From positions 1 through 40,515 of the forward strand of contig JBBIND010000035.1 of NCBI GenBank assembly GCA_037444075.1: 40,515 nucleotides of DNA, written 5' to 3'. The position numbers and the translations under genes are program-made. Below, piece after piece: positions 8,371 to 17,526 of the stretch. The stretch is from JBBIND01 sp037444075. GTDB lineage: Bacteria; Acidobacteriota; Terriglobia; Bryobacterales; Bryobacteraceae. The notes beneath the pieces are model-generated. The model did no database searches and was not told the origin of the DNA. It saw only the letters and a program-made list of their open reading frames with translations. Every line of letters begins with the position of its first letter. Position 1 is the stretch's first letter.

Positions 8371-8480
8371 GGCTGCGTTCAAAACTGCCACACGGGGAGT
8401 GCTGGATGGTTGGGCGCCGGGTAATCACTGGAAAGGCCAGCCTCTCCGGTGGCAAAAGGCAAAAGGAGGGAAGGGTACTC

Positions 8481-11400
8481 ATGCGATTCACGCTTAGTCT
8501 GGCCACGCTGGCTTTGACTTTGGTCATGTCATTCGCGGCTCTGTACGGGCAGGGCCTAACGGGTCAAATCTCCGGCTCTATCCAGGACCCATCCGGCAGC
8601 GCGGTCCCCAACGCGGACCTTGCGCTCACCAACGTCGGCATTGCGCAGACACGCCAGGGCACGACGGACGCCACAGGCTCATTCGTGTTTACGCAACTTC
8701 TGCCGGGACGCTACCAGCTAACGGTCACGGTGGCCGGCTTCCGGAAGTACGAGCAGAAGGAAATCGTGCTGACGGCTACCGAACGCGTAGTGATTCCACC
8801 CGTCACACTCGCGCTCGGCGAAGTTACGCAGACCATTTCCGTGGAGGCGGAAGCGGCGCGCCTGCAAACGCAGTCCGCTGAGCGCAGCGGACTGATCTCC
8901 GCCGCGCAAACACAGAACATCCCTCTCAAGGGCAGGGATTACATCGGCCTGCTGAAGCTGTTGCCAGGAGTGGTGGACAACCAGAACCGGAACGCCCCGG
9001 GGTGGAACAATCTGAGCAACATCAGCATCAACGGCAACCGCACGGGCACGGTGAACCTGACGCTGGACGGCATCTCCTCGCTCGATACCGGTTCGATGAC
9101 CGGCCCCTACCTGGCGCCCTCCATCGACGCGGTGGCCGAGATCAAGGTCCTGCTCACGAACTATCAGGCCGAGTATGGGCGCTCCTCCGGCGGCACCATT
9201 AACGCCGTCATCAAGAGCGGAACCAAGGACTTCACCGGGGGCGCCTACTACTTCCTGCGCAACGAGGCGCTCAACGCCAACGAGTACTTCCGCAACCGCG
9301 GCGGACTCGCCCGCCCACAGTACCGGTTCAACTACCCCGGCTACTTCATCGGGGGCCCGGTCACGGTGGGGAAATTCAACAAGAACCGGGACAAGCTGTT
9401 CTTCTTCTGGTCGCAGGAATTCCTGCCGCGCACGTCGCCCACCAGCCTCGTGCGCAGGACGTTTCCCACCGCGGCCGAGCGGCAAGGAGATTTCTCAGAT
9501 TCGCGCGATCAGGGCGGCTCGCTGATCCCCATCTGGGACCCGCTGAACAACCGCGCCGTCTTTCCGGGCAACCGCATTCCCGCCAACCGCATCGACAAGA
9601 ACGGGCAGGCACTGCTCAACATCTTTCCGCTGCCAAACGCGACCGATCCGTCGCGTTCCTACAATGCTTTGATTCAGTCCACCGTGGACCAGCCGCGCCG
9701 CGACACGATTTTGAGGATCGACTGGAACATCGGCCCTCGCACGCAATTCTACTGGCGCGGCATCAATGACTACGAAGCGTTCAAAGGACAGTTCGACTTC
9801 GTGCTGGCCAGTGCAAGCTGGCCTCAACTGCCGATCAAGTACCAGATTCGTTCGGCCGGAACGGTAGCCACGCTCATCCACACCTTCTCTCCAAGGCTGG
9901 TCAACGAATTCACTTTCGGCGTCAACCGGGCCAAGCAGACCGTGGATCCGCTCGAGCAGGAGGGCTTCGACCGCAACGTGCGTTCGAAGATCGGGCTGAA
10001 CCTGCCACAGTTCTACCCGCAGGCCAACCCCAGCAACCTGATCCCCAACGCCAACTTCGGGGGTGTGCCAAATGCGGGAGTGTTGAGCATCGAAAGCCGC
10101 TATCCGTTTTTCGGCACCAACAACATCTGGAACTGGTCCAACAACCTCTCCTTCATCCGCGGCGCGCATACGACGAAGTTCGGCATCTACATCGAGCGGA
10201 CTACGCGCAACGCGCAGCGCGGCTCGGCCTTCAACGGGACGTTCAATTTCAACCGCGACATCAACAATCCTTTCGAAACGAACTTCGCCTATTCGAACGC
10301 CATCCTGGGCAGCGTCCAGAGTTACACCGAGTCCACCAACCATCCGCACGGGCACTCACGGTATCTGAACGTGGAGTGGTTCGCCCAGGACAACTGGAAG
10401 GTGTCGCGCAGGCTGACCCTGGACCTGGGCCTGAGGTTCTATTACATCCAGCCGAGTTGGAGCGAAGGGGACAAGCTGGCCTCCTGGGATCCCAACCTGT
10501 ACGCCCGCAATAAGCAGCCTTTCCTGATCCAGCCCTTCCGCAACGCTGCCAACGCGCGCGTGGCCCGCGACCCGTTCAGCGGGCAGGAGTTGCCAGCCGC
10601 CGTCATCGGCCAGTTCGCCTCTGGTCCCCACCCGCCTTTCCAGGGCATGAATGTGGTGGACGAGCACCTGGTGAACACTCCGCCCATCCAGGCAGCTCCG
10701 AGAATCGGTTTCGCCTTTGACCCGTTCGGCAATTCCAAAACGGCCATCCGCGGCGGTGTAGGGATCTTCTATGACCGCTTCAATGACGATCAGATCATCA
10801 GGCACCGTGAGCAGCCGCCTCTGACCATCACCAGCACAGCCACCTACCTTACGATCGCCGATCTGTTGCGCAGCCCCCTGCGTGCCAGCCCTCCGGGCAC
10901 CTTCGCCATTCAGAAGGACTACCGCCCGCCAACCGTATACAACTGGAGCTTCGGCTTTCAGCAGAACATCGGCTGGGGCGTCGTGCTGGATTCAGCCTAT
11001 GTGGGCAGCGTCGGGCGGCGCCTCTTACAGCGGCGCAGCCTCAACGCCGTCCGCTACGGCACGCGGTTCCTCCCGTCCAGCATCGATCCCACCACCGGCA
11101 ACACGGCGCTTCCGGACAACTTCCTGCGCCCGCATCCGGGCTATGCGGACATCCAGTACACCGAAATGGCCTCGAGTTCGAACTACCATTCGCTTCAGAC
11201 TCAGGTCAACAAGCGCTTCTCGAAGGACCTGCAGTTCGGCGTTTCCTGGACGTGGTCCAAGTACCTGAACCTGGCCGACGGCAACGACAGCGCGGTCAAT
11301 CCGTTCCTGGACTACCGGATGAGGAATTACGGCAAGGGGAACTTCGACCGTACCCACAACTTCGTGCTCAACTACATCTACAGCGTGCCGCGCCTGAGCA

Positions 11401-11930
11401 GCGTGTGGAGTAATCCGTTGATCAAGTGGGTCTTCGACGGATGGGATGTTTCCGGCGTTACCAGCTTCATCAGCGGCCAACCGCTGGGCGTCGGCTACTC
11501 CATGGTGGTGGCGCAGGATCTCACCGGCGGCGGCGGCGCGGGGGTGGACAGCCGGGTCCATTTGACCGGCAACCCGGTTCTTCCGAAGAGCGAGCGCACC
11601 GTTGACCGCCACTTCAACACCGGCGTGTTCCGCCCGCCCACGCGCGACGAATTCGGCATCGGCAGCGCCCCCAAGGACGTCTTCCGCGGACCCGGCACCA
11701 ACGTCTGGGATGTTTCTTTCTTCAAGAACATCCCCATTGGTTCCAGCGACATACGGCGGCTACAGCTGCGCTTCGAGTTCTACAACTTCTTCAACCACGT
11801 CAGTTTCCTGGGAGTGGACACCAGCGCCCGTTTCGATGCCGCAGGCCGTCAGGTAAGCGGGACATTCGGGGCCTACACTTCGTCGCAGGACGCCCGCCGC
11901 GTCGTGTTGGGCGCCAAGCTGTATTTTTGA
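8481..11930 (+). CDS. Oar-like TonB-dependent receptor with carboxypeptidase-regulatory-like domain
   Basis: 1149 residues from ATG 8481, chosen because AGGAGGG lies 10 bases upstream and the start gives a clean signal peptide (MRFTLSLATLALTLVMSF). Residues about 25-110 form the CarboxypepD_reg-like beta-sandwich (GSIQDPSGSAVPNADLALTN, LPGRYQLTVTVAGFRKYE). The plug follows at about 120-220 (LKGRDYIGLLKLLPGVVDNQ, ISINGNRTGTVNLTLDGI), then a large barrel ending LGAKLYF with the terminal Phe expected for BAM-dependent insertion. Its length equals that of the paralogue at 12087-15563. Such proteins import large nutrients with TonB/ExbBD energy, but no TonB, ExbBD or SusD-like gene lies nearby. 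The substrate is unknown. Confidence 0.93.
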   Translation: MRFTLSLATLALTLVMSFAALYGQGLTGQISGSIQDPSGSAVPNADLALTNVGIAQTRQGTTDATGSFVFTQLLPGRYQLTVTVAGFRKYEQKEIVLTATERVVIPPVTLALGEVTQTISVEAEAARLQTQSAERSGLISAAQTQNIPLKGRDYIGLLKLLPGVVDNQNRNAPGWNNLSNISINGNRTGTVNLTLDGISSLDTGSMTGPYLAPSIDAVAEIKVLLTNYQAEYGRSSGGTINAVIKSGTKDFTGGAYYFLRNEALNANEYFRNRGGLARPQYRFNYPGYFIGGPVTVGKFNKNRDKLFFFWSQEFLPRTSPTSLVRRTFPTAAERQGDFSDSRDQGGSLIPIWDPLNNRAVFPGNRIPANRIDKNGQALLNIFPLPNATDPSRSYNALIQSTVDQPRRDTILRIDWNIGPRTQFYWRGINDYEAFKGQFDFVLASASWPQLPIKYQIRSAGTVATLIHTFSPRLVNEFTFGVNRAKQTVDPLEQEGFDRNVRSKIGLNLPQFYPQANPSNLIPNANFGGVPNAGVLSIESRYPFFGTNNIWNWSNNLSFIRGAHTTKFGIYIERTTRNAQRGSAFNGTFNFNRDINNPFETNFAYSNAILGSVQSYTESTNHPHGHSRYLNVEWFAQDNWKVSRRLTLDLGLRFYYIQPSWSEGDKLASWDPNLYARNKQPFLIQPFRNAANARVARDPFSGQELPAAVIGQFASGPHPPFQGMNVVDEHLVNTPPIQAAPRIGFAFDPFGNSKTAIRGGVGIFYDRFNDDQIIRHREQPPLTITSTATYLTIADLLRSPLRASPPGTFAIQKDYRPPTVYNWSFGFQQNIGWGVVLDSAYVGSVGRRLLQRRSLNAVRYGTRFLPSSIDPTTGNTALPDNFLRPHPGYADIQYTEMASSSNYHSLQTQVNKRFSKDLQFGVSWTWSKYLNLADGNDSAVNPFLDYRMRNYGKGNFDRTHNFVLNYIYSVPRLSSVWSNPLIKWVFDGWDVSGVTSFISGQPLGVGYSMVVAQDLTGGGGAGVDSRVHLTGNPVLPKSERTVDRHFNTGVFRPPTRDEFGIGSAPKDVFRGPGTNVWDVSFFKNIPIGSSDIRRLQLRFEFYNFFNHVSFLGVDTSARFDAAGRQVSGTFGAYTSSQDARRVVLGAKLYF

Positions 11931-11940
11931 CAGGGGTGGG

Positions 11941-11995
11941 CTGACCTACTCCCAAACTCTGCACTGCTTCCCAGCAGCGTGAAGAAGGAGGTCAG
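11941..11995 (+). terminator. Inverted repeat after the 8481 receptor gene, possible terminator
   Basis: CTGACCT at 11941-11947 pairs with AGGTCAG at 11989-11995, enclosing 41 bases. It begins 10 bases after the receptor stop and is followed by a T-rich stretch (CCTTTTCGTTTTCCCC, about 12010-12025). The long loop makes it a weak intrinsic-terminator candidate. Confidence 0.35.
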
Positions 11996-12042
11996 GCCAG
12001 ATGGCTTGTCCTTTTCGTTTTCCCCACGTGCATAGGGAGTAA

Positions 12043-12072
12043 GGGCCGCCGCGACGTGAGCCGGGGCGGCCC
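12043..12072 (-). terminator. GC-rich hairpin after the 12087 receptor gene, likely terminator
   Basis: Perfect 8-bp stem, GGGCCGCC 12043-12050 with GGCGGCCC 12065-12072, and a 14-base loop. On the minus strand it begins 14 bases after the receptor stop. It is followed only by TTACTCCC rather than a clean U-run, so strength is uncertain. Confidence 0.45.
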
Positions 12073-12086
12073 AAGAGCAACTTGGC

Positions 12087-15000
12087 TCAGAACATCATCG
12101 TCAGGGCGAACTGCCAGGAGCGGGGCGGTTCCTGGCCGGTGATGGTTCCGAAGGCGGTGCTGGTAGGCGAGGCGGTCGGTCCCCGCAACACCACTTCGTT
12201 CATGGCGTTGAACGTGTCGGCGCGGAAGCGCATGTTGAGACGCTCGGTGATCTTGAAGTTCTTGATCAGCGAGAAGTCCCACCGGCGCTGCGAATCAAAC
12301 CGGACATTGCTGAACCGCAAGGGGAAGGTGCGGACGTTGCCGGCCAATTGCTGGGCGGTCACCCGGTTGAAAATGTCTGTGTTGAACCAGCGGTCTACAG
12401 TGCGCACGTTCTTGGGGAGCACGAGGGTGGAGGAGTCGCCGGTGAAAAGCACCTGGCCCCAGTCGATAGGCTGGCCGCTCTGGCGTTGGAACACGCCGCC
12501 CAACTGCCAGCCGCCCGCCATGAAGTTCAACACCGGATGCCAGTTGGTTCCGAACGGACGGCCCTTGCCGAACGGCAATTCCCAGATGCCGCTCCCGGTG
12601 AGGCGGTGGCTGCGGTCGATGCCTGACAGCGTTTCATACGGCATGGGGTCAAACGCGTTGAGGAAGGAGGTTGCTTCCATGGCCTTGGACCAGGTGTAGG
12701 AAACCTGGAGCGTGAAGCCCCTGGAGAACCGCTTCTCAAGTCGGCTTTGCAGCGAATGGTACCAGGAGAAGCCCGCGGCGTCCTCGTATTGGACGTTGCT
12801 GAAGTGCGGATACTGCCGCAGGAGCGCTTCCCTGGAAATCGTGGAACTGGTGAACCGCGGGTTCAGGCCGAAGAACGGGTTGGAGAAGTTGGCGGTCAGA
12901 AAATTGATGGCCTGCTGGTCGCGGGTAGGCAGCGTGCTGTAATATTCGCGCGGCGTGTAGCTGAGGTTGCGGGTCACCCCCAGGCGGGTGTTGCGGTTGC
13001 CCACATAAGAGGCTTCCACCATGTGTCCGGCGGGGAGCTGCTGCTGGATTCCGAACGAGAACCGCTGCGCGTAGGGCCGGCTGCGCTCTTTGGCAAAGAA
13101 TCCTGTGGCTTGCCCCAGGGTCGTTTCCAGGCCGCCCGCGGACCCCAAGGCAGCCAACAGTCCCTTCGGAAAGGGATCCTGCAAGGTGGCCAGGAAGGTC
13201 AGACCGTTGTCGGCCGAAGGCTCAATGGGCGTCGACATGGTGAAGCCGGCCTGGTTGGAGTTCGTCCTCAGTACGCCGATGGTGCTGTAGAAAATGCCGT
13301 ACCCGCCGCGCAGCACGCTCTTGGGAGACAGTTGGTAGGCGAACCCGAGGCGAGGATTCCAGGCGAGTTTCGGCCCGCCCCAATAGGACCGCGGATTGCC
13401 GCCCACTCCCGCGAACGTCACGCCGCCCTTTACCTTGAATTGGCTCAGTGGCAATTCAGGGATGGGACTGCGCGCGTAGTTGGTTATGGCTCGCGCCTCA
13501 ATGGGATTCGCACTGATCGCGTCAAACTGAGATACCGAGCGATTGAACCGTTCCGTGATGGGCGATTCGTATTCCAGGCGCAAGCCCAGGTTCAAGGTGA
13601 GCTTGCTGGAGACTTTGTAGTCGTCCTGTAGGTATAGGGCGAAATACTGATCCTGCTCCGCGTAGCTGCCGGTACGGCTCATGCTGCCGCCGGGGATGCC
13701 CAACAGGAGAGAGACCAGTTCGGCGCCCACCGAGGGTGCAGGGCTGTTGTCCAGCGGCCCGCGGCCCCAGAGGCTGCTAAAGCTCAAATCCGGGGACACA
13801 TCGGCCGGGAAGCGATTACGGAATTCTCGGAACACCAGGTACTCGGGGCCGAAGCGGAGGTTGTGGCTGCCCTTCAACCAGGAGAAATTGGCTACCGCGG
13901 AGTGGCTGATGGAGGCCGTCTTGCCGTCGCCGCTTTCCCAGTTGCTCAGGGTTGTGAGGGAACCTACGGCGATGCGGGGTATCGTGGCGAAGCGCTGGTC
14001 GACCAGTCCGGTCAGGCTGGGGGCGAAGCCCAGGCTGGCCAAATCAAACCCGCGGCTGACCCTCCTTTCCGGGAAGTCCTGCTGGGAGAGCCCGTAGCGG
14101 AAGTTGACCAACAGGGCGGAATTGAACATGTAGACCTGGTCGAGGGCCAGGCCGCGATTGATGCGGTTCAAAATGACGCCGTTAACGTCGTTGCCGAAGC
14201 TGCGGTTCTTGTCTTCCTCCCAATAGTCGCGGTGGAAACGGATGAACATACGGTTCCGGTCGCTGAAGGCGTGGTCAAAACGGCCGATGGTGGTCCAGTA
14301 GTCCTCCTTGGCGGGCAGCGAGTAAAAGAAATTCTGGCGGCCATCCGCGGTCCCGGGCATGTTGGGCAGCGGGTAGAGGGCGAGGATCTTCTTCGCCACC
14401 GGGTTGATGCGGCTGGCCGGGATGATGTTGTTCGGGATTGGCTGGCGGCTGAACCGGCCGCCGGCCGCCGGGGCGATGGTCGCCGGGTCATAGACTTGGT
14501 AGCTGCTGCCGAGCCGGAGCAGGTCGGAAAGATCGCCGTTGCGCCAGGCCTCGCGCGGCACCGTCGAGGTCATCGAGCCGCCGACGTTGGGATCCTCGAA
14601 CTTGTTGGCTTCCCAGGTGAAGAACCAGAACGTCTTGTTCTTTCCGTTGTAAAGATTCGGCACGAATACAGGGCCGCCGCCGGCGAGCCCGTAGCGGTTG
14701 TCCCGATAGACGGGGATTTTCAGACCCGAGCGGTTCTGGAAGATGGTGGGGGCGTCAAAGGCGGAATGGCGCAGCCACCACCACGCCTGTCCGTGGATCT
14801 CGTTCGTGCCGCCCTTGGTGCTCACGTTCACCAACGCGCCGAGGTTGCGGCCTGAGGAGGCATCGAAGGAGGCGGTCTGGACTTTGAATTCTGAAAGCGA
14901 AGCCGTGGGCGGCGAGAACGCCACGCGCGGCGCCGTCCCGTCGGAGTAGAGGTTCCAGACGCCGTCGATAGTAAAGACATTGCCGTGATTGCCGCTCCCA

Positions 15001-15563
15001 TCGGTGGAAAACTGCGACGGGGCATTGTTGAACGGAGCCTTCCGCAACCGCATGTCCGTGCCGTTGACGGTGCCGGGCGCCAGATGGACGAGGTCCATGG
15101 CGTTGCCGGCGAACAACGGCAGTTCGGTGATGCGCCGCTCATCGACGATTTGTCCCAGCGACGATTCAGCGGTCTGAAGCAGCGGCGTCTCAGCGGTCAC
15201 CTGCACCGACTCGCTGACGTCACCGACCTGAAGTTGCGGGATGATCTCCACGGTTTCGTTGACACGAACCTGAATGCCCTCGCGAATGAACCGTCGGAAG
15301 CCGGTCACGTCCACGGAAAGCGTATAAGTGCCTGGCAAAAGGTAAGGAAGGATGAAGTTGCCGGACTCGTTGCTTTGAGTTGCAGCGGAGACGCCGGTGG
15401 CGCTGTTGGTCGCCCTGACTCCGGCGTTGGGAATCACGGCCCCGGTCTGGTCTGTGATGCGGCCGAGAATGGTGCCCCGCGGATCCTGCGCCGTCAGGAA
15501 GATGACCCCTGACAACAAAACAAGAACGGCGAGGCCGAAACAGCGGGACATAGTGTGTTTCAT
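12087..15563 (-). CDS. Oar-like TonB-dependent receptor with carboxypeptidase-regulatory-like domain
   Basis: 1158 residues. A signal peptide (MSRCFGLAVLVLLSGVIFLTAQ, after a short MKHT extension) is followed by the regulatory-like beta-sandwich (GTILGRITDQTGAVIPNAGV, LPGTYTLSVDVTGFRRF) at about 30-110, the plug (RRITELPLFAGNAMDLVHLA, then the TIDGVWNLYSDG region) and the barrel ending FALTMMF. AGGGAG lies 7 bases before ATG 15563, and a TATACT -10 candidate lies 22 bases upstream. It converges on the receptor at 8481-11930; the two share the fold and length but are clearly different sequences, so this is not a recent duplication. Substrate unknown; no energising or lipoprotein partner is adjacent. 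Confidence 0.93.
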   Translation of the reverse strand: MKHTMSRCFGLAVLVLLSGVIFLTAQDPRGTILGRITDQTGAVIPNAGVRATNSATGVSAATQSNESGNFILPYLLPGTYTLSVDVTGFRRFIREGIQVRVNETVEIIPQLQVGDVSESVQVTAETPLLQTAESSLGQIVDERRITELPLFAGNAMDLVHLAPGTVNGTDMRLRKAPFNNAPSQFSTDGSGNHGNVFTIDGVWNLYSDGTAPRVAFSPPTASLSEFKVQTASFDASSGRNLGALVNVSTKGGTNEIHGQAWWWLRHSAFDAPTIFQNRSGLKIPVYRDNRYGLAGGGPVFVPNLYNGKNKTFWFFTWEANKFEDPNVGGSMTSTVPREAWRNGDLSDLLRLGSSYQVYDPATIAPAAGGRFSRQPIPNNIIPASRINPVAKKILALYPLPNMPGTADGRQNFFYSLPAKEDYWTTIGRFDHAFSDRNRMFIRFHRDYWEEDKNRSFGNDVNGVILNRINRGLALDQVYMFNSALLVNFRYGLSQQDFPERRVSRGFDLASLGFAPSLTGLVDQRFATIPRIAVGSLTTLSNWESGDGKTASISHSAVANFSWLKGSHNLRFGPEYLVFREFRNRFPADVSPDLSFSSLWGRGPLDNSPAPSVGAELVSLLLGIPGGSMSRTGSYAEQDQYFALYLQDDYKVSSKLTLNLGLRLEYESPITERFNRSVSQFDAISANPIEARAITNYARSPIPELPLSQFKVKGGVTFAGVGGNPRSYWGGPKLAWNPRLGFAYQLSPKSVLRGGYGIFYSTIGVLRTNSNQAGFTMSTPIEPSADNGLTFLATLQDPFPKGLLAALGSAGGLETTLGQATGFFAKERSRPYAQRFSFGIQQQLPAGHMVEASYVGNRNTRLGVTRNLSYTPREYYSTLPTRDQQAINFLTANFSNPFFGLNPRFTSSTISREALLRQYPHFSNVQYEDAAGFSWYHSLQSRLEKRFSRGFTLQVSYTWSKAMEATSFLNAFDPMPYETLSGIDRSHRLTGSGIWELPFGKGRPFGTNWHPVLNFMAGGWQLGGVFQRQSGQPIDWGQVLFTGDSSTLVLPKNVRTVDRWFNTDIFNRVTAQQLAGNVRTFPLRFSNVRFDSQRRWDFSLIKNFKITERLNMRFRADTFNAMNEVVLRGPTASPTSTAFGTITGQEPPRSWQFALTMMF

Positions 15564-15584
15564 GTTCGAACTCCCTGGCTCAAG

Positions 15585-15590
15585 AGTATA
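15585..15590 (-). promoter_or_regulatory. Candidate -10 box for the 12087 receptor gene
   Basis: TATACT on the minus strand (15590-15585), 21 bases before the ATG, with the Shine-Dalgarno AGGGAG between them. No convincing -35 hexamer lies at 16-18 bases. Confidence 0.35.
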
Positions 15591-15672
15591 TCACTCACAC
15601 ACCCGAAACGTGCTTTGGCCGTACCCTGATGGCATGGTCACGATCGATGAGCGGCCTCCTCTTCGGGGCTTT

Positions 15673-15740
15673 GTTAGAATTGACCTAACCAGAGCCGCCG
15701 TGGGCGATTGCGACGCATGGCGTCGCATGGCATGGCTCTG
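15673..15740 (+). promoter_or_regulatory. Cluster of inverted repeats upstream of the broken cupin gene
   Basis: Three inverted repeats lie within 68 bases: GTTAG 15673-15677 with CTAAC 15685-15689; CAGAGCC 15690-15696 with GGCTCTG 15734-15740; and, inside the latter, GCGACGC 15710-15716 with GCGTCGC 15720-15726 around an ATG loop. They sit just before the ribosome-binding site (GAGAGGGGAAA) of the truncated cupin gene. They could be operators or a structured leader. No known regulator motif was recognised. Confidence 0.4.
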
Positions 15741-15764
15741 AAGCCATTAGAGAGGGGAAACAAC

Positions 15765-15863
15765 ATGGGCATCGCAAAGACCGATATTCCCGAGAAGATC
15801 AAGATCCCTGGCGCAGTGCCTCGTCAGACAACCGACTTTGGAGACGCGACCGGCTACGGCAAA
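15765..15863 (+). pseudogene. 5' fragment of a cupin-domain protein gene (first 33 codons)
   Basis: ATG 15765 has a good ribosome-binding site (GAGGGG, 7 bases upstream). The first 33 residues, beginning MGIAKTDIPEKIKIPGAV and ending TDFGDATGYGK, resemble the conserved N-terminus of small single-domain cupin proteins, in which a stretch such as GAEYFSLGAG would follow. Instead, after codon 33 the sequence becomes the 3' part of a TonB-dependent receptor in another frame. The cupin frame then runs on without family similarity to a stop at 16064, so any product would be a 99-residue chimera. The recognition rests on memory of the family and needs a search. Confidence 0.6.
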
Positions 15864-16452
15864 TCGTGTCGGCAGCCTCGTGCTCACCTCCGTGGACGCT
15901 CCACAACGGCTGGTGGTGAGCGGCGTCTACGACCTGCCTTTCTTCAAGACCGCCAGCGGGCTCAAGAAGTCCTTGCTGGGAGGTTGGCAGATCAACGGTA
16001 TTGCTACCTTCCAGTCGGGTCTCGTGATCTCCGCTCCCGGCAACGCGGTGGCAACGGGCGTTGACCCCAGACTGCCGGACAACGTGCGCTCTCGCGACCG
16101 CTGGTTCAACACCTGCACGGTTAACCTGACCGGGGGACGACAGAACTGCGCCACAGCGGGAGACCCGGTGGCCTTCCTGGTTCAGGCGCCGTTCACGCTC
16201 CGGACCCTTAGCACGCGCTTCCCCAACATCCGCACCAACCGCCCCCCGCTGGTGGACTTCTCCCTCTTCAAGGCATTCCACCTGACGGAAAGCGTGAAAC
16301 TGCAGATCCGAGCCGAGAGTTTCAACATGCTGAACACGCCCTGGTTTGGAGGACCAAACACGACGCTGGGCTCTTCGAACTTCGGCGTCGTCTCCCCGTC
16401 TCAAGCCAACGATCCGCGCGACGTGCAATTGGCCTTGAAGCTGGTATTCTGA
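15864..16452 (+). pseudogene. 3' remnant of a TonB-dependent receptor gene
   Basis: About 195 codons in the +1 frame that match only the last barrel strands of an Oar-type receptor: DAPQRLVVSGVYDLPFFKTA, GGWQINGIATFQSGLVIS, DRWFNTCTVN, RPPLVDFSLFKAFHLTESVK, RAESFNMLNTPWFGG and a final LALKLVF. The preceding 900 or more residues are missing. The frame is open back to ATG 15838, but that start lies inside the cupin fragment in another frame, so it is not a natural start. The sequence differs from the three long receptors here, so it did not arise by local duplication. It is either a deletion remnant or an assembly misjoin. Confidence 0.75.
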
Positions 16453-16476
16453 TCAGCCCGTAAAGTGCCTGCTCCC

Positions 16477-16511
16477 GGTAGCGGCGCCGCATCATTCTCG
16501 GCGCCGTTGCC
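16477..16511. terminator. Strong 13-bp hairpin between convergent units
   Basis: GGTAGCGGCGCCG at 16477-16489 pairs with CGGCGCCGTTGCC at 16499-16511 (13 pairs, three of them G-U) around a 9-base loop. It lies 25 bases after the receptor remnant stop and 50 bases past the PIG-L gene stop on the other strand, so it could end transcription from both sides. No U-run is present on either strand. Confidence 0.45.
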
Positions 16512-16560
16512 TGGGAATCACATACGTTCAATCATTGCGGCACAAGCCAGCGGGCAGTCT

Positions 16561-17526
16561 TCAGAACGGGAACAACTTTTGCAGTTCTTCCCGCGAGGGC
16601 TGCCTTCCGTATTCGCAGATCTCGAAAGCCTGTGCGTAGCGTATCTTCTTCCCGCGCTCCTCGCCATAGAACTTGATCAAGGTGTCGCGGAAAGTGTCGG
16701 CTGGCGCGGCGTAGCGATTGGCGAGATTCTTGCGCACTTGTTCGCGGCGTCTTTGGCGCGCGGCTTCGTCGCCCGGCGGATACAGTCCGGCATGTCCGTT
16801 AGCGCCGCCTTCGTGGATCTGCGACTCCATCGCCAGCAGGGCGTCCAGTGTCGGATCGATCACTTCGTCGATAGCCACTGCTACGTCCGCGCGGAAGGGG
16901 TTCGGGACTTTGAACCGGTCTGCCGTGTACAGGAAAACCGGATTTCTCGCCAGTGGAGCCACGTCCGGGCACCAGAACGGCACCGTCACCATGAAAGCGG
17001 AATCCTGCACCAGGATCGAGGTGTAGCGGTGGTCGGGATGGTAATCATTCGGACGGTTCGTGATCACGATGTCCGCCTTCCATTGCCTGATCAGGCGCGT
17101 GATGATGCGGCGATTTTCGAGCGTGGGCATGATCTCCCCGTCGTGGATATCCAGCACCTCCACGGCTACGCCCATCCGCCGAGCCACTTCCTCCACTTCC
17201 CGGATCCTCCGCAGCGCCAACGGGCCTCCTGCCATTTGCCAGTGGCCGATGTCGCCGTTGGTAGTGGAGACGAATTTCACATGGTGTCCCGCCCGGGCCC
17301 ACTTGAGCGCCACACCCGCCCCGCGGTATTCCGCATCATCCGGGTGGGCGCCGATGAAGATGATGCGCAGCTTGCCGTCGTCCGGGGGCTGTTGCGGAAC
17401 CGGCGCAAGCGCTGTCTTCGCCGACACGGTTTGCGACGGACGCTGATTCATCACTGTCCCGGCCACGATGCCCAGGCCGCATGCCGTAAGCAGCGCCAAA
17501 ACCGACAATCCTGTTCGCGTTCTCAT
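16561..17526 (-). CDS. Secreted or membrane-anchored PIG-L (LmbE-like) deacetylase
   Basis: 321 residues. A hydrophobic N-terminal segment (LSVLALLTACGLGIVAGTV) points to export or anchoring, followed by a PIG-L domain from about residue 52: metal motif AHPDD at 60-64, TTNGDIGHWQMAGG, and HPDHRYT from 163. The family removes N-acetyl or related acyl groups from amino sugars; the substrate here is unknown. The periplasmic location sets it apart from cytoplasmic bshB1 in this window. ATG 17526 has AAGGAG six bases upstream. The nearest same-strand gene, panC, ends 204 bases upstream, so it is probably a separate unit. It lies beside a receptor remnant, which may or may not be meaningful. Confidence 0.9.
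   Translation of the reverse strand: MRTRTGLSVLALLTACGLGIVAGTVMNQRPSQTVSAKTALAPVPQQPPDDGKLRIIFIGAHPDDAEYRGAGVALKWARAGHHVKFVSTTNGDIGHWQMAGGPLALRRIREVEEVARRMGVAVEVLDIHDGEIMPTLENRRIITRLIRQWKADIVITNRPNDYHPDHRYTSILVQDSAFMVTVPFWCPDVAPLARNPVFLYTADRFKVPNPFRADVAVAIDEVIDPTLDALLAMESQIHEGGANGHAGLYPPGDEAARQRRREQVRKNLANRYAAPADTFRDTLIKFYGEERGKKIRYAQAFEICEYGRQPSREELQKLFPF

Noticed and set aside
13863..14855. Long open frame antisense to the 12087 receptor gene
   Set aside because: High GC opens many antisense frames. The opposite strand encodes a clear receptor with conserved motifs, and the antisense product is low in complexity and resembles no family.
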